Positions 54,813 through 64,000 of a stretch of 64,000 nt of DNA are shown here, one piece after another. The DNA lies in the NCBI RefSeq assembly GCF_012489685.1, contig NC_080041.1:104439760-104503759 (forward strand), written 5' to 3'. The position numbers and the translations under genes are program-made. Source of the stretch: Lotus japonicus. Its lineage: Eukaryota; Streptophyta; Magnoliopsida; Fabales; Fabaceae. The notes under the pieces were generated by a model. That model was not told the origin of the DNA and ran no database searches. It was given only the letters and a program-made list of their open reading frames with translations. Positions within the stretch are counted from its first letter, which is position 1. Each line of letters begins with the position of its first letter.

Positions 54813-56079
54813 ATGCTGGATGCACAGAGGATCTGACCACCATTGTCAGTGATGTCTCACTGCGAATTCTCTAAAGAAAATGGGCCTAGTCAGAAGAAGA
54901 TTGCTCCTGCCCATGAAGACACATCTTCTGAAATCAGAAGTAGAAGGGTGCCTCTGAATGACTACCCTCTGTGGACACAGGCAGACAATCCTGAAGCCAT
55001 TAGGTGCTATGTTGAAGACCTAAGGGCTCAAGGCTATGAAATTGATCTCGATGAATTTTTCAGCAGACTGCCGCCAGCTCCAGAGTTTCCTTCTCCTATC
55101 AAGAAGAAAGTTCAGAGGAAGATGAATCCTAGAAGAATCTTCTGAGGAATCAGATGTCCCTCTGACCAAAAGAAGAAGACTGGTCAATCCAAGAGAAAAC
55201 ATGATGAAACCAGCAAGCCGATGATGGTGATGATGGTGATAATGAAGATGGTCCTCCTTCTCCTAAGAAGAAGAAGAAGCAGGTCAGAATTGTGGTGAAG
55301 CCTACTCGGGTGGAACAGCTGCTGAAGTGATCAGAAGGATTGAAACTCCTGCCAGAGTGACAAGATCATCAGCACTTCAAGTAAGTCTGCAGTTGCTTCT
55401 GATGATGATTTGAATTTATTTGATGCACTCCCCATATCAGCCATGCTCAAACAATCTTCAAATCCCACTCACTCCTATTCCTCAGTCCCAACCAGTGCAC
55501 AAAACCACCTCTCACCACATTTCCCAAGGTCTTCATTTTTTCAACCTTCTCCTACTGAAGCACCTCTCTGGAATTTGCTCAGAACCAACCCTCTAGGCCA
55601 GATGAACCAACCTCTCCCATTACCATCCCGTACAACCCATTAACTTCTGAACCCATCATTCATGAGCAACAGAGCCTAAACCCAACAGAACCTGGACCCA
55701 GAACCTCTGATCACTCTGTCCAAGAGCATCAGAACGTCTGGCTCCCAGAGCCACGGATACAGACTCTTCCACAGCCTTACACCTGTATCCTTCCAAACAA
55801 ATGTTGCTGATTCTTCTCCTTCCAACAACTCTGAATCCCTTCGAAAATTCATGGAAGTTAGAAAAGAAAAGGTGTCTACCTTAGAAAGATATTATCTCAC
55901 TTGTCCAAGCCCTAGGAGATATCCTGGCCCTAGACCTGAACGTCTAGTTGACCAGATGAACCTATCTTGGCCAATCCTTTACATGAGGCAGACCTTTGGC
56001 TCAACAAGGTCACCCTGCCCTGACCAAACAAGAGCCTATCAACCAGAACCTGAACCAGAACATCTGTGTCTAACCAATC
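54813..56079 (+). pseudogene. Frameshifted remainder of the envelope-like ORF up to the gap
   Basis: Coding-like blocks appear in changing frames: VNAGCTEDLTTIVSDVSL, LNDYPLWTQADNPEAIRCYV (about 54950-55010), DLDEFFSRLPPAPEFPSP, then Lys/Arg-rich and Pro/Ser-rich stretches and an MNLSWP.. block near 55960. Many single-base frame changes in 1.2 kb, immediately before an N gap, look more like uncorrected read errors than evolutionary decay. No polypurine tract or 3' LTR is reached. Confidence 0.6.
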
Positions 56080-56179
56080 NNNNNNNNNNNNNNNNNNNNN
56101 NNNNNNNNNNNNNNNNNNNNNNNNNNNNNNNNNNNNNNNNNNNNNNNNNNNNNNNNNNNNNNNNNNNNNNNNNNNNNNN
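56080..56179. other. Assembly gap (100 N)
   Basis: Exactly 100 N, the conventional size for a gap of unknown length. The 3' LTR of the retrotransposon before it and the left part of the next copy (equivalent of 35018-35882) are missing. Confidence 0.98.
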
Positions 56180-57856
56180 CAAGGAACAAGGGCATAGGCT
56201 GCCCATTATGTTTTCAGATGGTAGCTCCCTTGAAACAGCTAGGTGCAGAAAACTAAAACTAAAAAAACACTATATCATGCCATCATGGGGAGAAAAAGTG
56301 ATTTTTGATAGCAATGCTAGTGGGGGGGGGGTTCCCTACGATTAAGAAAGCTGAAAGCATGAACCATAGATAGAAACTGAAAATCGAAGCCAGTTTGATT
56401 TAGTGTTTTCATAAAAATTTAGCTATTTTTTAAAATAAAAATCACTTTTGTTAATTTTTAATGTGCTTGTTTAAGCTTTTGGGGAAACTGAAATCTGGTA
56501 AAATCGAACCCAAACTTTGTGGCAGTACTCAACAGTTGCTCGTGTTCTTGTTTCCTTGCGTTGCTTCCTTGTTCTCTGTTTCCTTGCGTTGCTTCCTGTG
56601 TCTTGTTCTCTGTTTCCTTGTGTGTTGTGTAACTGAACACTCTGTGTTCTTTTGTACAGCATCCCTTGCAGAAGCTGAAGCAGAAGCTCTGAGATTCACT
56701 GGCTTCACTTGCAGATTGTAAGCATCCCAAAACAGCTGAAGATTTTCTTAAGCCCACAACCACAAGAAACCCCAAGGTTTGATACCTCAATTTTTCTTTT
56801 TTTTTGTTGTGTTAATTCTTACTTGATCTAGTGAAAAAGTAAAACCAATGAATCCAATTTTTCCTCTTCATTTCATCTTGCAGGCGAAGCTATTGAGATT
56901 TGGATGCTTCTCTGAAATTCTTCCTTCATCTTGATTCAACATGTGGATTGTTAGATGAGCACAAGGTAAGGCTCCCTTCATCCTGATTCAGCATGTATGT
57001 GTGTGTGTGTGTATCTCAGAAAATTTGAGGTTTTAAGTGGCTTCCCAATAAAACTGGAAAATAGTAGTTTGGTGTTTTTCTTACCTTGATTGGGGTTTTC
57101 AGTATTCACTTATCTCTAAAATTTGGTGTGAATGTTGCGTGTCTCTAGATTGTCTTAGCCTGTAACATTCCTGATATGACAATCTCAATTAAGATGTAAG
57201 TTGTATAGCCCATATATCCCATGGTGAGGGTACCCCTGTAGCTATGTTGCATCGTTGGAAGCAAATGTCTAATGGTAGCCGCTATTTAATCTGGCGATCT
57301 TATTTACATTAAATCCAAGTAGTTCCAACTTTTGCTATCCATCTGCGAAGTGATGTTAGTGATAAGCCATAACTGCATAAGATGATATTTATGTGATAGT
57401 GATTATTGACAAAAGAAACTGATTGGTACTTGTTCCCCTGTACAAGAAACTGATTGGTACTTGCTATTTTATATAACATGTAAAGCACACACTGTTGCTA
57501 TGGTTTTTGCCACAAACATGACATAGGTTTGTTTAAGCCTTGCTGACTAGTGTTGGGTCATTTTCTTATCTGATAGCGGTGGGCAGTAGATTATGCAATT
57601 AGAGTGTGTTGTGTAATTGCTAGGTTTCTATCTTTGTTTTCTTTGTTGGGTTATTGTGTCACTGTGTTTAGTTTTCCAGATATTAGTTGGCTCTTGTGCT
57701 AACCTTTTCTTCTCATTTTCATGAACCTTGCCTCTTCATTCAAGCATCTTCTTAAAGTGATTCTTAGAAGTGATTATGATGCTTTCTATATAAGAATCAA
57801 TTAGATTTCTGATTCAGGGAGTGATTTAATTTCACTTATTGTGGGTGGCATGACAG

Positions 57857-57980
57857 GATTTCTGGTGAGAACAAGCATTATGTCATACCAACCAATCCTC
57901 TGTTGTCGTCTTGCATTCCTGGAGGTTCTTCAAGTGGTTCAGCTCTAGCGGTTGCTGTTGGCCTAGTGACTTTGCTATTG
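57857..57980 (+). pseudogene. Captured amidase-signature exon, copy 3, one base shorter
   Basis: Same exon as copies 1-2, but one T is missing near 57967 (CCTAGTGAC for CCTAGTTGAC), shifting the frame in the GLVD part. This may be a sequencing error. Confidence 0.7.
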
Positions 57981-58399
57981 GTGAGTTTACTTGGTTACCA
58001 CTTTCATGTTCCATCATTCATTTCAAAAATGCTAATCTGTCCATTTATTTATTGCCTTTCCATGTTTTTGTTATTTATCAGACGTCTCAGATTTACACCT
58101 TCCTCTTCATGAATTCGGCGAACTCTTCCAGCCACTCTAGCTCCGGCAAACTATTCCGGCCATTGCAAAACTCTTCCATCTTGCTGTAAGTTTGTTTTCA
58201 CTTTAAAACTATTTTCTAAAATTGGCTCTGAATTCGTGATTTGTTTTTTGGCTTATTTAATTTGAATGCTTGTTCATGTTCGATTTTTTACAATTAATTT
58301 TTAGGTTGTCTTTAGCTTATCATTTGAAAAATGTTGATGAGTTTGGTTCTAGGGTCACAATTCTTTAATTTAGTATGTGATAATTTGCAGAACGTAGTT

Positions 58400-58572
58400 A
58401 TGGATCGTAGTTGGATGAGAGCTAATCGATTAAGTGATGAGTTTGATAATGGAGTGGTTGAATTTCTAGAATTTGCTGAAAAGAATCTTCCGAACAATAA
58501 GGGAGTTTTTCCATGTCCTTGTGTTTCTTGTGGGAGAAGTTTTTGGAGCATCGAAATACCCCTGCATTTAAG
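58400..58572 (+). CDS. CACTA transposase first coding exon, copy 3, truncated
   Basis: Third copy of the transposase-associated domain exon, unchanged in frame; same limits and donor as the others. Confidence 0.7.
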
Positions 58573-59113
58573 GTTAGTATTAATAATATTTTTCTTTTCT
58601 TGCATTGATTCTTGCATTAATAATATTTTTCTGTTCTTGCATTAATACCCTATCTGTTGAAAAGGTGCTGAGCGCCTCCAAGTGTGCTGGGCGCCCTTTT
58701 GACAGAACTTCCATTTTCCTCTTCTGTGGCAATGGTGCTGAGCGCTCTTCAAGGGTGCTGAGCGCCTTTTTGACAGAAGCCTTCAAAACTATCCACTTCT
58801 CTATCAACTCTTGTATTCCTTCCTAATCACCTTCCTACACCAACAATTGAGATTGGAATCATATATAAAACATCTTCTAAATCAAACTCTCATTTCTATA
58901 AATTCTAATCAAAATGGGGTCAATTTACTAGAGATTTTTCATTGATACAACAGATAAGTGCCCTTAGCTAAGCATAAAAATGGTAAATTTGGCACTTATC
59001 AATATTCATGTCCTAAAATTGATTTGCTTTCTTTTCATTTCATTTCTTCAATTTTCTTAATTGAAATGTTTACCATGTAAGTAGTCTACTACAGTTTTAG
59101 GACATCTTGTCCT

Positions 59114-60318
59114 TGTAAGATCAAGTTTTGATCTAGTAGTACAACTCTATGTTTTGATGATTACAAGTTAACCTTTTGATATGAACAATTGTGGTACTCT
59201 AACGTGTTTTTCTGAGTGTGCTATTTACAGGCTCTGACCTCAACTCAATCTCACACAAATCAGAAGCACTTTGTATAAAGAGCGACCCAAGCAACGCTTT
59301 CGCATTCACCATGTTCAGTATGAACAGTGGAAAAGCTTCAGAAGTTCTGAAGTTATACAAACTCTGATGTGGACTCAGTCACTAGAAGTTCTGAAGATCC
59401 AGAAAGTCTGATAACCAAGAAACACTGAAGGCTCAGATATTCTGATGGTGTAGAAGACTCTGAAGATCCAGAAGCTGATTAGTGAAATTCTGATGTCCAG
59501 AAGCAAGATACTCTGAAGACCATGTACTTCCCTCTGAGTTCAGAATCAGAAGAAACAATGGTCAGAGGATCTGGGCTTTCCCTCTGACTCTGATCAACCG
59601 GCTTCACAAGTTCCAACATGAAGCTTTCTCCTTATCAGAAGTCTCCTAGGTTTAAAGGTCAAGTCGCTATCCAAGTACAAAAGCAACTGTACCTCCCTGA
59701 CGACCTACTAACAGTCTCAGACATAGCAGAAGCTGGATTTTCCAGAACTGCCCTCCAACGGTAGCATTTCCCATGCAACGCTCAACCCTAATCCTTGGAG
59801 TATATAAAGAGGCTGAAGACTGAAAGAAGCGGCTAGAAGCATTCACATACGCGCAAGACATTTCAAATTCTTCTAAGCTTTCTTTCATCTGAAATTCATT
59901 GAGTTTACTATTATCTTTTTAAGAAGCAAATCTCTTGTAAACAATTCTTTGATAAACAGTTTGTTTAGTTCCTTTAGGAGATCAAGGTTGATCGGATCCT
60001 AGAGAAGACTAAGAGAGTGAATCTTAGTGTGAGCTAAGTCAGTGTAATTGTTAGTCACTTGTAGGTTTCAAGTGCAGTTGTAACTCTTACCTGATTAGTG
60101 GATTGCCTTCATTCTAAGAAGGAAGAAATCACCTTAACGGGTGGACTGGAGTAGCTTGAGTGATTTATCAAGTGAACCAGGATAAAATCCTTGTGTGCTT
60201 TTCTATCTCTTATCTTTAGCACTTAAGTTCTCGAAAGATTTATCAAAATCTTTAAGATTGAAGCTTTATCTTGAAAACGTTATTCAAACCCCCCTTTCTA
60301 CCGTTTTTCATACCTTCA
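59114..60318 (+). repeat. SIRE 5' LTR, copy 3
   Basis: Two bases shorter than the others (ACCTACTAAC near 59707 and the C-run near 60290). TATA box at 59801-59808. Confidence 0.6.
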
Positions 60319-60320
60319 AT

Positions 60321-60332
60321 TGGTATCAGAGC
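60321..60332 (+). other. Primer-binding site, copy 3
   Basis: TGGTATCAGAGC directly after the LTR, as in the other copies. Confidence 0.9.
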
Positions 60333-60390
60333 GCAAGTTCTGATTACCACACCTAACAGTGTTCAGTGATCCGGGCCGGTGTGAAAAACA

Positions 60391-62301
60391 ATGGCTGCCA
60401 CCACCAGTGAAACTCAAAGAGATGGTTACAATGCAAAGCCTCCTATGTTCGACGGTCAAAGGTTCGAATATTGGAAAGATAGACTGGAAAGTTTCTTTCT
60501 GGGTTTCGATGCAGATCTCTGGGATATTATTGTGGATGGCTACGAGCGTCCAGTTGATGCAGATGGCAAGAAGATCCCAAGGTCAGAGATGACTGCAGAT
60601 CAAAAGAAGCCGTACTCACAACATCACAAAGCAAGAGCAATTCTTCTAAGTGCTATTTCCTATGAAGAGTACCAGAAGATTACAGATCGTGAGTTTGCGA
60701 AAGGTATTTTCGAATCTCTGAAGATGTCTCATGAAGGAAACAAGAAAGTCAAAGAATCAAAGGCATTGTCTTTGATCCAAAAGTATGAATCCTTCATCAT
60801 GGAGCCAAATGAGTCCATTGAAGAAATGTTCTCCAGATTTCAGTTGCTTGTAGCTGGCATACGACCTCTCAACAAGAGCTACACAACAAAAGATCATGTC
60901 ATAAGGGTCATCAGGTGTCTTCCTGAAAGTTGGATGCCTTTAGTGACTTCAATAGAGCTCACGAGAGATGTTGAGAATATGAGTTTAGAAGAACTCATCA
61001 GCATTTTGAAATGCCATGAGCTGAAGCGCTCAGAGATGCAAGATCTGAGGAAAAAGTCCATAGCCTTGAAATCTAAATCTGAAAAGGCTAAGGCTGAGAA
61101 GTCAAAAGCTCTTCAAGCTGATGAAGAGGAATCTGAAGAAGCATCGGAAGATTCTGATGAAGATGAGCTGACTCTGATCTCCAAGAGACTCAATCGCATC
61201 TGGAAGCACAGGCAGAGCAAATACAAAGGCTCTGGAAAGGCAAAAGGAAAGTCTGAATCCTCAGGTCAGAAGAAGTCCTCACTTAAGGAAGTCACATGCT
61301 TTGAGTGCAAAGAATCAGGGCACTACAAAAGTGACTGTCCAAAGTTGAAGAAGGACAAGAAGCCAAAAAAGCACTTCAAGACAAAGAAGAGTCTGATGGT
61401 GACATTTGATGAATCAGAGTCAGAGGATGTTGACTCTGATGGTGAAGTCCAAGGACTCATGGCTATTGTCAAAGACAAGGAAGCAGAGTCAAAGGGAGCT
61501 GTTGACTCTGACTCAGAATCAGAAAGAGATCCTAACTCAGACGATGAAAATGAGGTATTCACTTCTTTCTCTACCTCTGAACTGAAACATGCATTGTCTG
61601 ATATCATGGATAAGTATAACTCCTTATTGTCTAAGCATAAGAAGCTGAAAAAGGACTTATCTGCTGTTTCCAAGACTCCTTCTGAACATGAGAAAATTAT
61701 TTCTGATTTGAAAAATGATAATCATGCTTTGATCAATTCTAACTCTGTGCTTAAGAACCAGATTGCTAAGTTAGAAGAAATTGTTGCTTGTGATGCCTCT
61801 GATTGTAGAAATGAGTCTAAGTATGAAAAGTCTTTTCAAAGATTCCTAGCTAAAAGCGTGGATAGAAGCTTAATGGCTTCAATGATCTATGGCGTAAGCA
61901 GAAATGGAATGCATGGCATTGGCTATTCTAAACCAATTAGAAATGAGCCCTCTGTGTCTAAAGCTAAATCCTTGTATGAATGCTTTGTTCCCTCTGGTAC
62001 CATATTGCCTGATCCTTTACCTGCTAAAGTTGCTAAAAACCCTCTTAAAAAGGGATCCTTCTCTATGTCTAAATATCATGCAAATATTCCTTTAAAATAT
62101 CATGTTGAGACACTCAAGGTGATCAGAACCTCTGGGGTAACTAACAAGAAAGGACCCAGAAAGTGGGTACCTAAGGACAAGATTATCTATGTTGCAGATA
62201 TCCTTGATAGCTCCACTGAAACACCAATCATGGTATCTGGACAGTGGATGCTCGCGTCACATGACGGGAGAAAGGCGTATGTTCCAAGAGCTGAAACTTA
62301 A
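60391..62301 (+). CDS. gag: SIRE-type Gag, copy 3
   Basis: Same 636-codon Gag; zinc knuckle and overlap with pol unchanged. Confidence 0.9.
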   Translation: MAATTSETQRDGYNAKPPMFDGQRFEYWKDRLESFFLGFDADLWDIIVDGYERPVDADGKKIPRSEMTADQKKPYSQHHKARAILLSAISYEEYQKITDREFAKGIFESLKMSHEGNKKVKESKALSLIQKYESFIMEPNESIEEMFSRFQLLVAGIRPLNKSYTTKDHVIRVIRCLPESWMPLVTSIELTRDVENMSLEELISILKCHELKRSEMQDLRKKSIALKSKSEKAKAEKSKALQADEEESEEASEDSDEDELTLISKRLNRIWKHRQSKYKGSGKAKGKSESSGQKKSSLKEVTCFECKESGHYKSDCPKLKKDKKPKKHFKTKKSLMVTFDESESEDVDSDGEVQGLMAIVKDKEAESKGAVDSDSESERDPNSDDENEVFTSFSTSELKHALSDIMDKYNSLLSKHKKLKKDLSAVSKTPSEHEKIISDLKNDNHALINSNSVLKNQIAKLEEIVACDASDCRNESKYEKSFQRFLAKSVDRSLMASMIYGVSRNGMHGIGYSKPIRNEPSVSKAKSLYECFVPSGTILPDPLPAKVAKNPLKKGSFSMSKYHANIPLKYHVETLKVIRTSGVTNKKGPRKWVPKDKIIYVADILDSSTETPIMVSGQWMLASHDGRKAYVPRAET

Positions 62302-64000
62302 GCCTGGAGGCGAAGTTGGCTTTGGAGGAAATGAAAAGGGTAAAATTGTTGGTACTGGTACTATTTGTGTAGATAATAGTCCATGCATTGATAATGTGTT
62401 ATTGGTAGACGGCTTAACACATAACTTATTGTCTATAAGTCAATTAGCTGACAAGGGTTATGATGTTATATTCAATCAAAAGTCCTGCCGGGCTGTAAGT
62501 CAAATCGATGGCTCTGTTCTGTTTAACAGCAAGAGGAAGAACAACATTTATAAGATCAGATTATCTGAGTTGGAGGCTCAGAATGTGAAATGCCTTCTGT
62601 TTGTTAATGAAGAGCAGTGGGTATGGCATAGACGGTTAGGGCATGCTAGTATGAGAAAGATTTCTCAGCTGAGCAAGCTAAACCTTGTCAGGGGCTTACC
62701 CAATCTGAAGTTCGCTTCAGACGCTCTTTGTGAAGCATGTCAGAAAGGCAAATTCACAAAAGTCCCTTTCAAGGCAAAGAATGTTGTCTCAACCTCAAGG
62801 CCGTTGGAACTTCTGCATATCGACCTTTTTGGACCAGTGAAAACTGAGTCTATAGGTGGCAAGAGATATGGGATGGTTATCGTTGATGACTATAGCCGCT
62901 GGACATGGGTAAAGTTTCTAACCCGCAAGGATGAGTCTCATGCTGTGTTCTCTACCTTCATTGCCCAAGTGCAAAACGAGAAGGCTTGTAGGATTGTGCG
63001 TGTCAGAAGTGACCATGGTGGAGAGTTTGAGAATGACAAGTTTGAGAGTCTGTTTGATTCCTATGGAATTGCACATGATTTCTCTTGTCCCAGAACTCCT
63101 CAACAAAATGGTGTTGTTGAGAGGAAGAACAGAACTCTTCAGGAGATGGCTAGAACCATGCTCCAAGAAACTGGCATGGCTAAGCACTTTTGGGCAGAGG
63201 CAGTAAATACAGCATGTTACATTCAGAACAGAATCTCTGTGAGACCAATTCTGAATAAGACTCCCTATGAATTGTGGAAGAACATAAAACCCAACATTTC
63301 TTATTTTCATCCTTTTGGCTGTGTTTGTTATGTTCTCAATACTAAGGATAGATTGCATAAATTTGATGCTAAGTCTTCTAAGTGTCTATTACTTGGTTAT
63401 TCTGAGAGATCTAAAGGTTTTAGATTTTATAATACTGATGCTAAGACTATTGAAGAATCTATTCTTGTTAGATTTGACGATAAGCTTGACTCTGACCAGT
63501 CAAAGCTAGTTGAGAAGTTTGCAGATTTAAGCATTAATGTTTCTGACAAAGGCAAAGCTCCAGAGGAAGCTGAGCCAGAGGAAGATGAACCAGAGGAAGA
63601 AGCTGGTCCCTCTAACTCACAAACTCTGAAGAAGAGCAGAATCACTGCAGCTCACCCTAAGGAATTGATTCTGGGCAACAAAGACGAACCAGTCAGAACC
63701 AGATCAGCCTTCAGACCCTCTGAAGAGACCTTGCTCAGTCTGAAAGGATTGGTGTCCTTAATTGAACCCAAGTCCATAGATGAAGCTCTTCAGGACAAGG
63801 ATTGGATTCTGGCCATGGAAGAAGAACAGAATCAATTCTCCAAGAACGATGTTTGGAGCTTAGTGAAGAAGCCTGAGAGTGTCCATGTAATTGGAACAAA
63901 ATGGGTATTTAGAAACAAGCTGAATGAGAAAGGAGATGTAGTCAGAAACAAGGCAAGGCTAGTTGCTCAAGGCTACAGCCAGCAGGAAGGAATAGACTAC
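62189..64000 (+). CDS. pol: SIRE-type Pol, copy 3, cut by the window end
   Basis: 604 codons open to the last base. Protease, integrase (DD35E) and the first part of the reverse transcriptase (NDVWSL.., ..[16 protein letters not shown]) are present and match copy 2. It crosses the point where copy 1 is truncated without interruption. Confidence 0.88.
   Translation, partial: MLQISLIAPLKHQSWYLDSGCSRHMTGERRMFQELKLKPGGEVGFGGNEKGKIVGTGTICVDNSPCIDNVLLVDGLTHNLLSISQLADKGYDVIFNQKSCRAVSQIDGSVLFNSKRKNNIYKIRLSELEAQNVKCLLFVNEEQWVWHRRLGHASMRKISQLSKLNLVRGLPNLKFASDALCEACQKGKFTKVPFKAKNVVSTSRPLELLHIDLFGPVKTESIGGKRYGMVIVDDYSRWTWVKFLTRKDESHAVFSTFIAQVQNEKACRIVRVRSDHGGEFENDKFESLFDSYGIAHDFSCPRTPQQNGVVERKNRTLQEMARTMLQETGMAKHFWAEAVNTACYIQNRISVRPILNKTPYELWKNIKPNISYFHPFGCVCYVLNTKDRLHKFDAKSSKCLLLGYSERSKGFRFYNTDAKTIEESILVRFDDKLDSDQSKLVEKFADLSINVSDKGKAPEEAEPEEDEPEEEAGPSNSQTLKKSRITAAHPKELILGNKDEPVRTRSAFRPSEETLLSLKGLVSLIEPKSIDEALQDKDWILAMEEEQNQFSKNDVWSLVKKPESVHVIGTKWVFRNKLNEKGDVVRNKARLVAQGYSQQEGIDY

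Larger units (their letters stand above)
56180..64000 (+). repeat. Third, partial copy of the CACTA-SIRE block
   Basis: Starts at the equivalent of 35883 and runs past the equivalent of the duplication breakpoint (about 63844) into intact pol, as in unit 2. Differences from the other copies are single- or two-base gains/losses, mostly in homopolymers (e.g. G10 for G11 near 56321, C6 for C7 near 60290). I saw no substitution. Gag and pol regions appear identical to copy 2. Confidence 0.88.

Noticed and set aside
1..64000. CRISPR array, bacterial operons, organelle insert or rRNA genes
   Set aside because: No regularly spaced repeats of that type, no ribosomal RNA or plastid/mitochondrial gene sequence; the window is plant nuclear DNA.

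Overview
This is AT-rich nuclear DNA of a flowering plant, most likely a papilionoid legume. The evidence is plant-only families (ubiquitin-like PI4K-gamma, RGF/GOLVEN peptide, F-box-FBA proteins), GT-AG introns, and Copia/SIRE, CACTA, MULE, hAT and LINE debris. The legume assignment is inferred from the style of the repeats, not proven.

Layout. 1-8.6 kb is transposon debris: two nested long-TIR (Mutator-like) elements, the outer carrying a piece of a glutathionyl-hydroquinone-reductase-like gene, then a LINE RT relic, an LTR-like block and a small MITE. 8.8-12.4 kb is the clearest host gene, a PI4K-gamma with a long spliced leader. 13.0-15.7 kb (minus) holds a three-exon secreted peptide hormone precursor of the RGF/GLV/CLEL family, plus a second RGF-type terminal exon downstream with no signal-peptide exon of its own; a hAT-type MITE lies between them. 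16-28 kb is repeat-rich (LINE 3' ends, a SINE, MITEs, a foldback) with an F-box pseudogene at 24.9-25.9 kb. 28.1-33.1 kb has two intact F-box genes on opposite strands.

From 34.0 kb to the end everything is mobile DNA. A CACTA/EnSpm left end (34021) runs into intron/exon-like sequence that includes a captured amidase exon (GGSSSGS signature) and the first exon of a TNP2-type transposase. It is interrupted at about 38817 by a SIRE-lineage Copia retrotransposon: LTR, Met-tRNA primer site, gag, pol in the +1 frame, and an envelope-like downstream ORF. An 8531-bp segment (35018-43548) recurs head-to-tail at 43549-52079, identical wherever I compared it. A third copy follows a 100-N gap (56180-64000) and differs only by scattered 1-2-base indels, nearly all in homopolymer or simple-repeat tracts, the pattern of uncorrected long-read sequence. 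So copy number here may be partly an assembly artefact.

Host genes present: one probable signalling kinase, one or two secreted root-growth-factor-type peptides, and two F-box substrate adaptors. They are not a pathway; they are neighbours separated by repeats.
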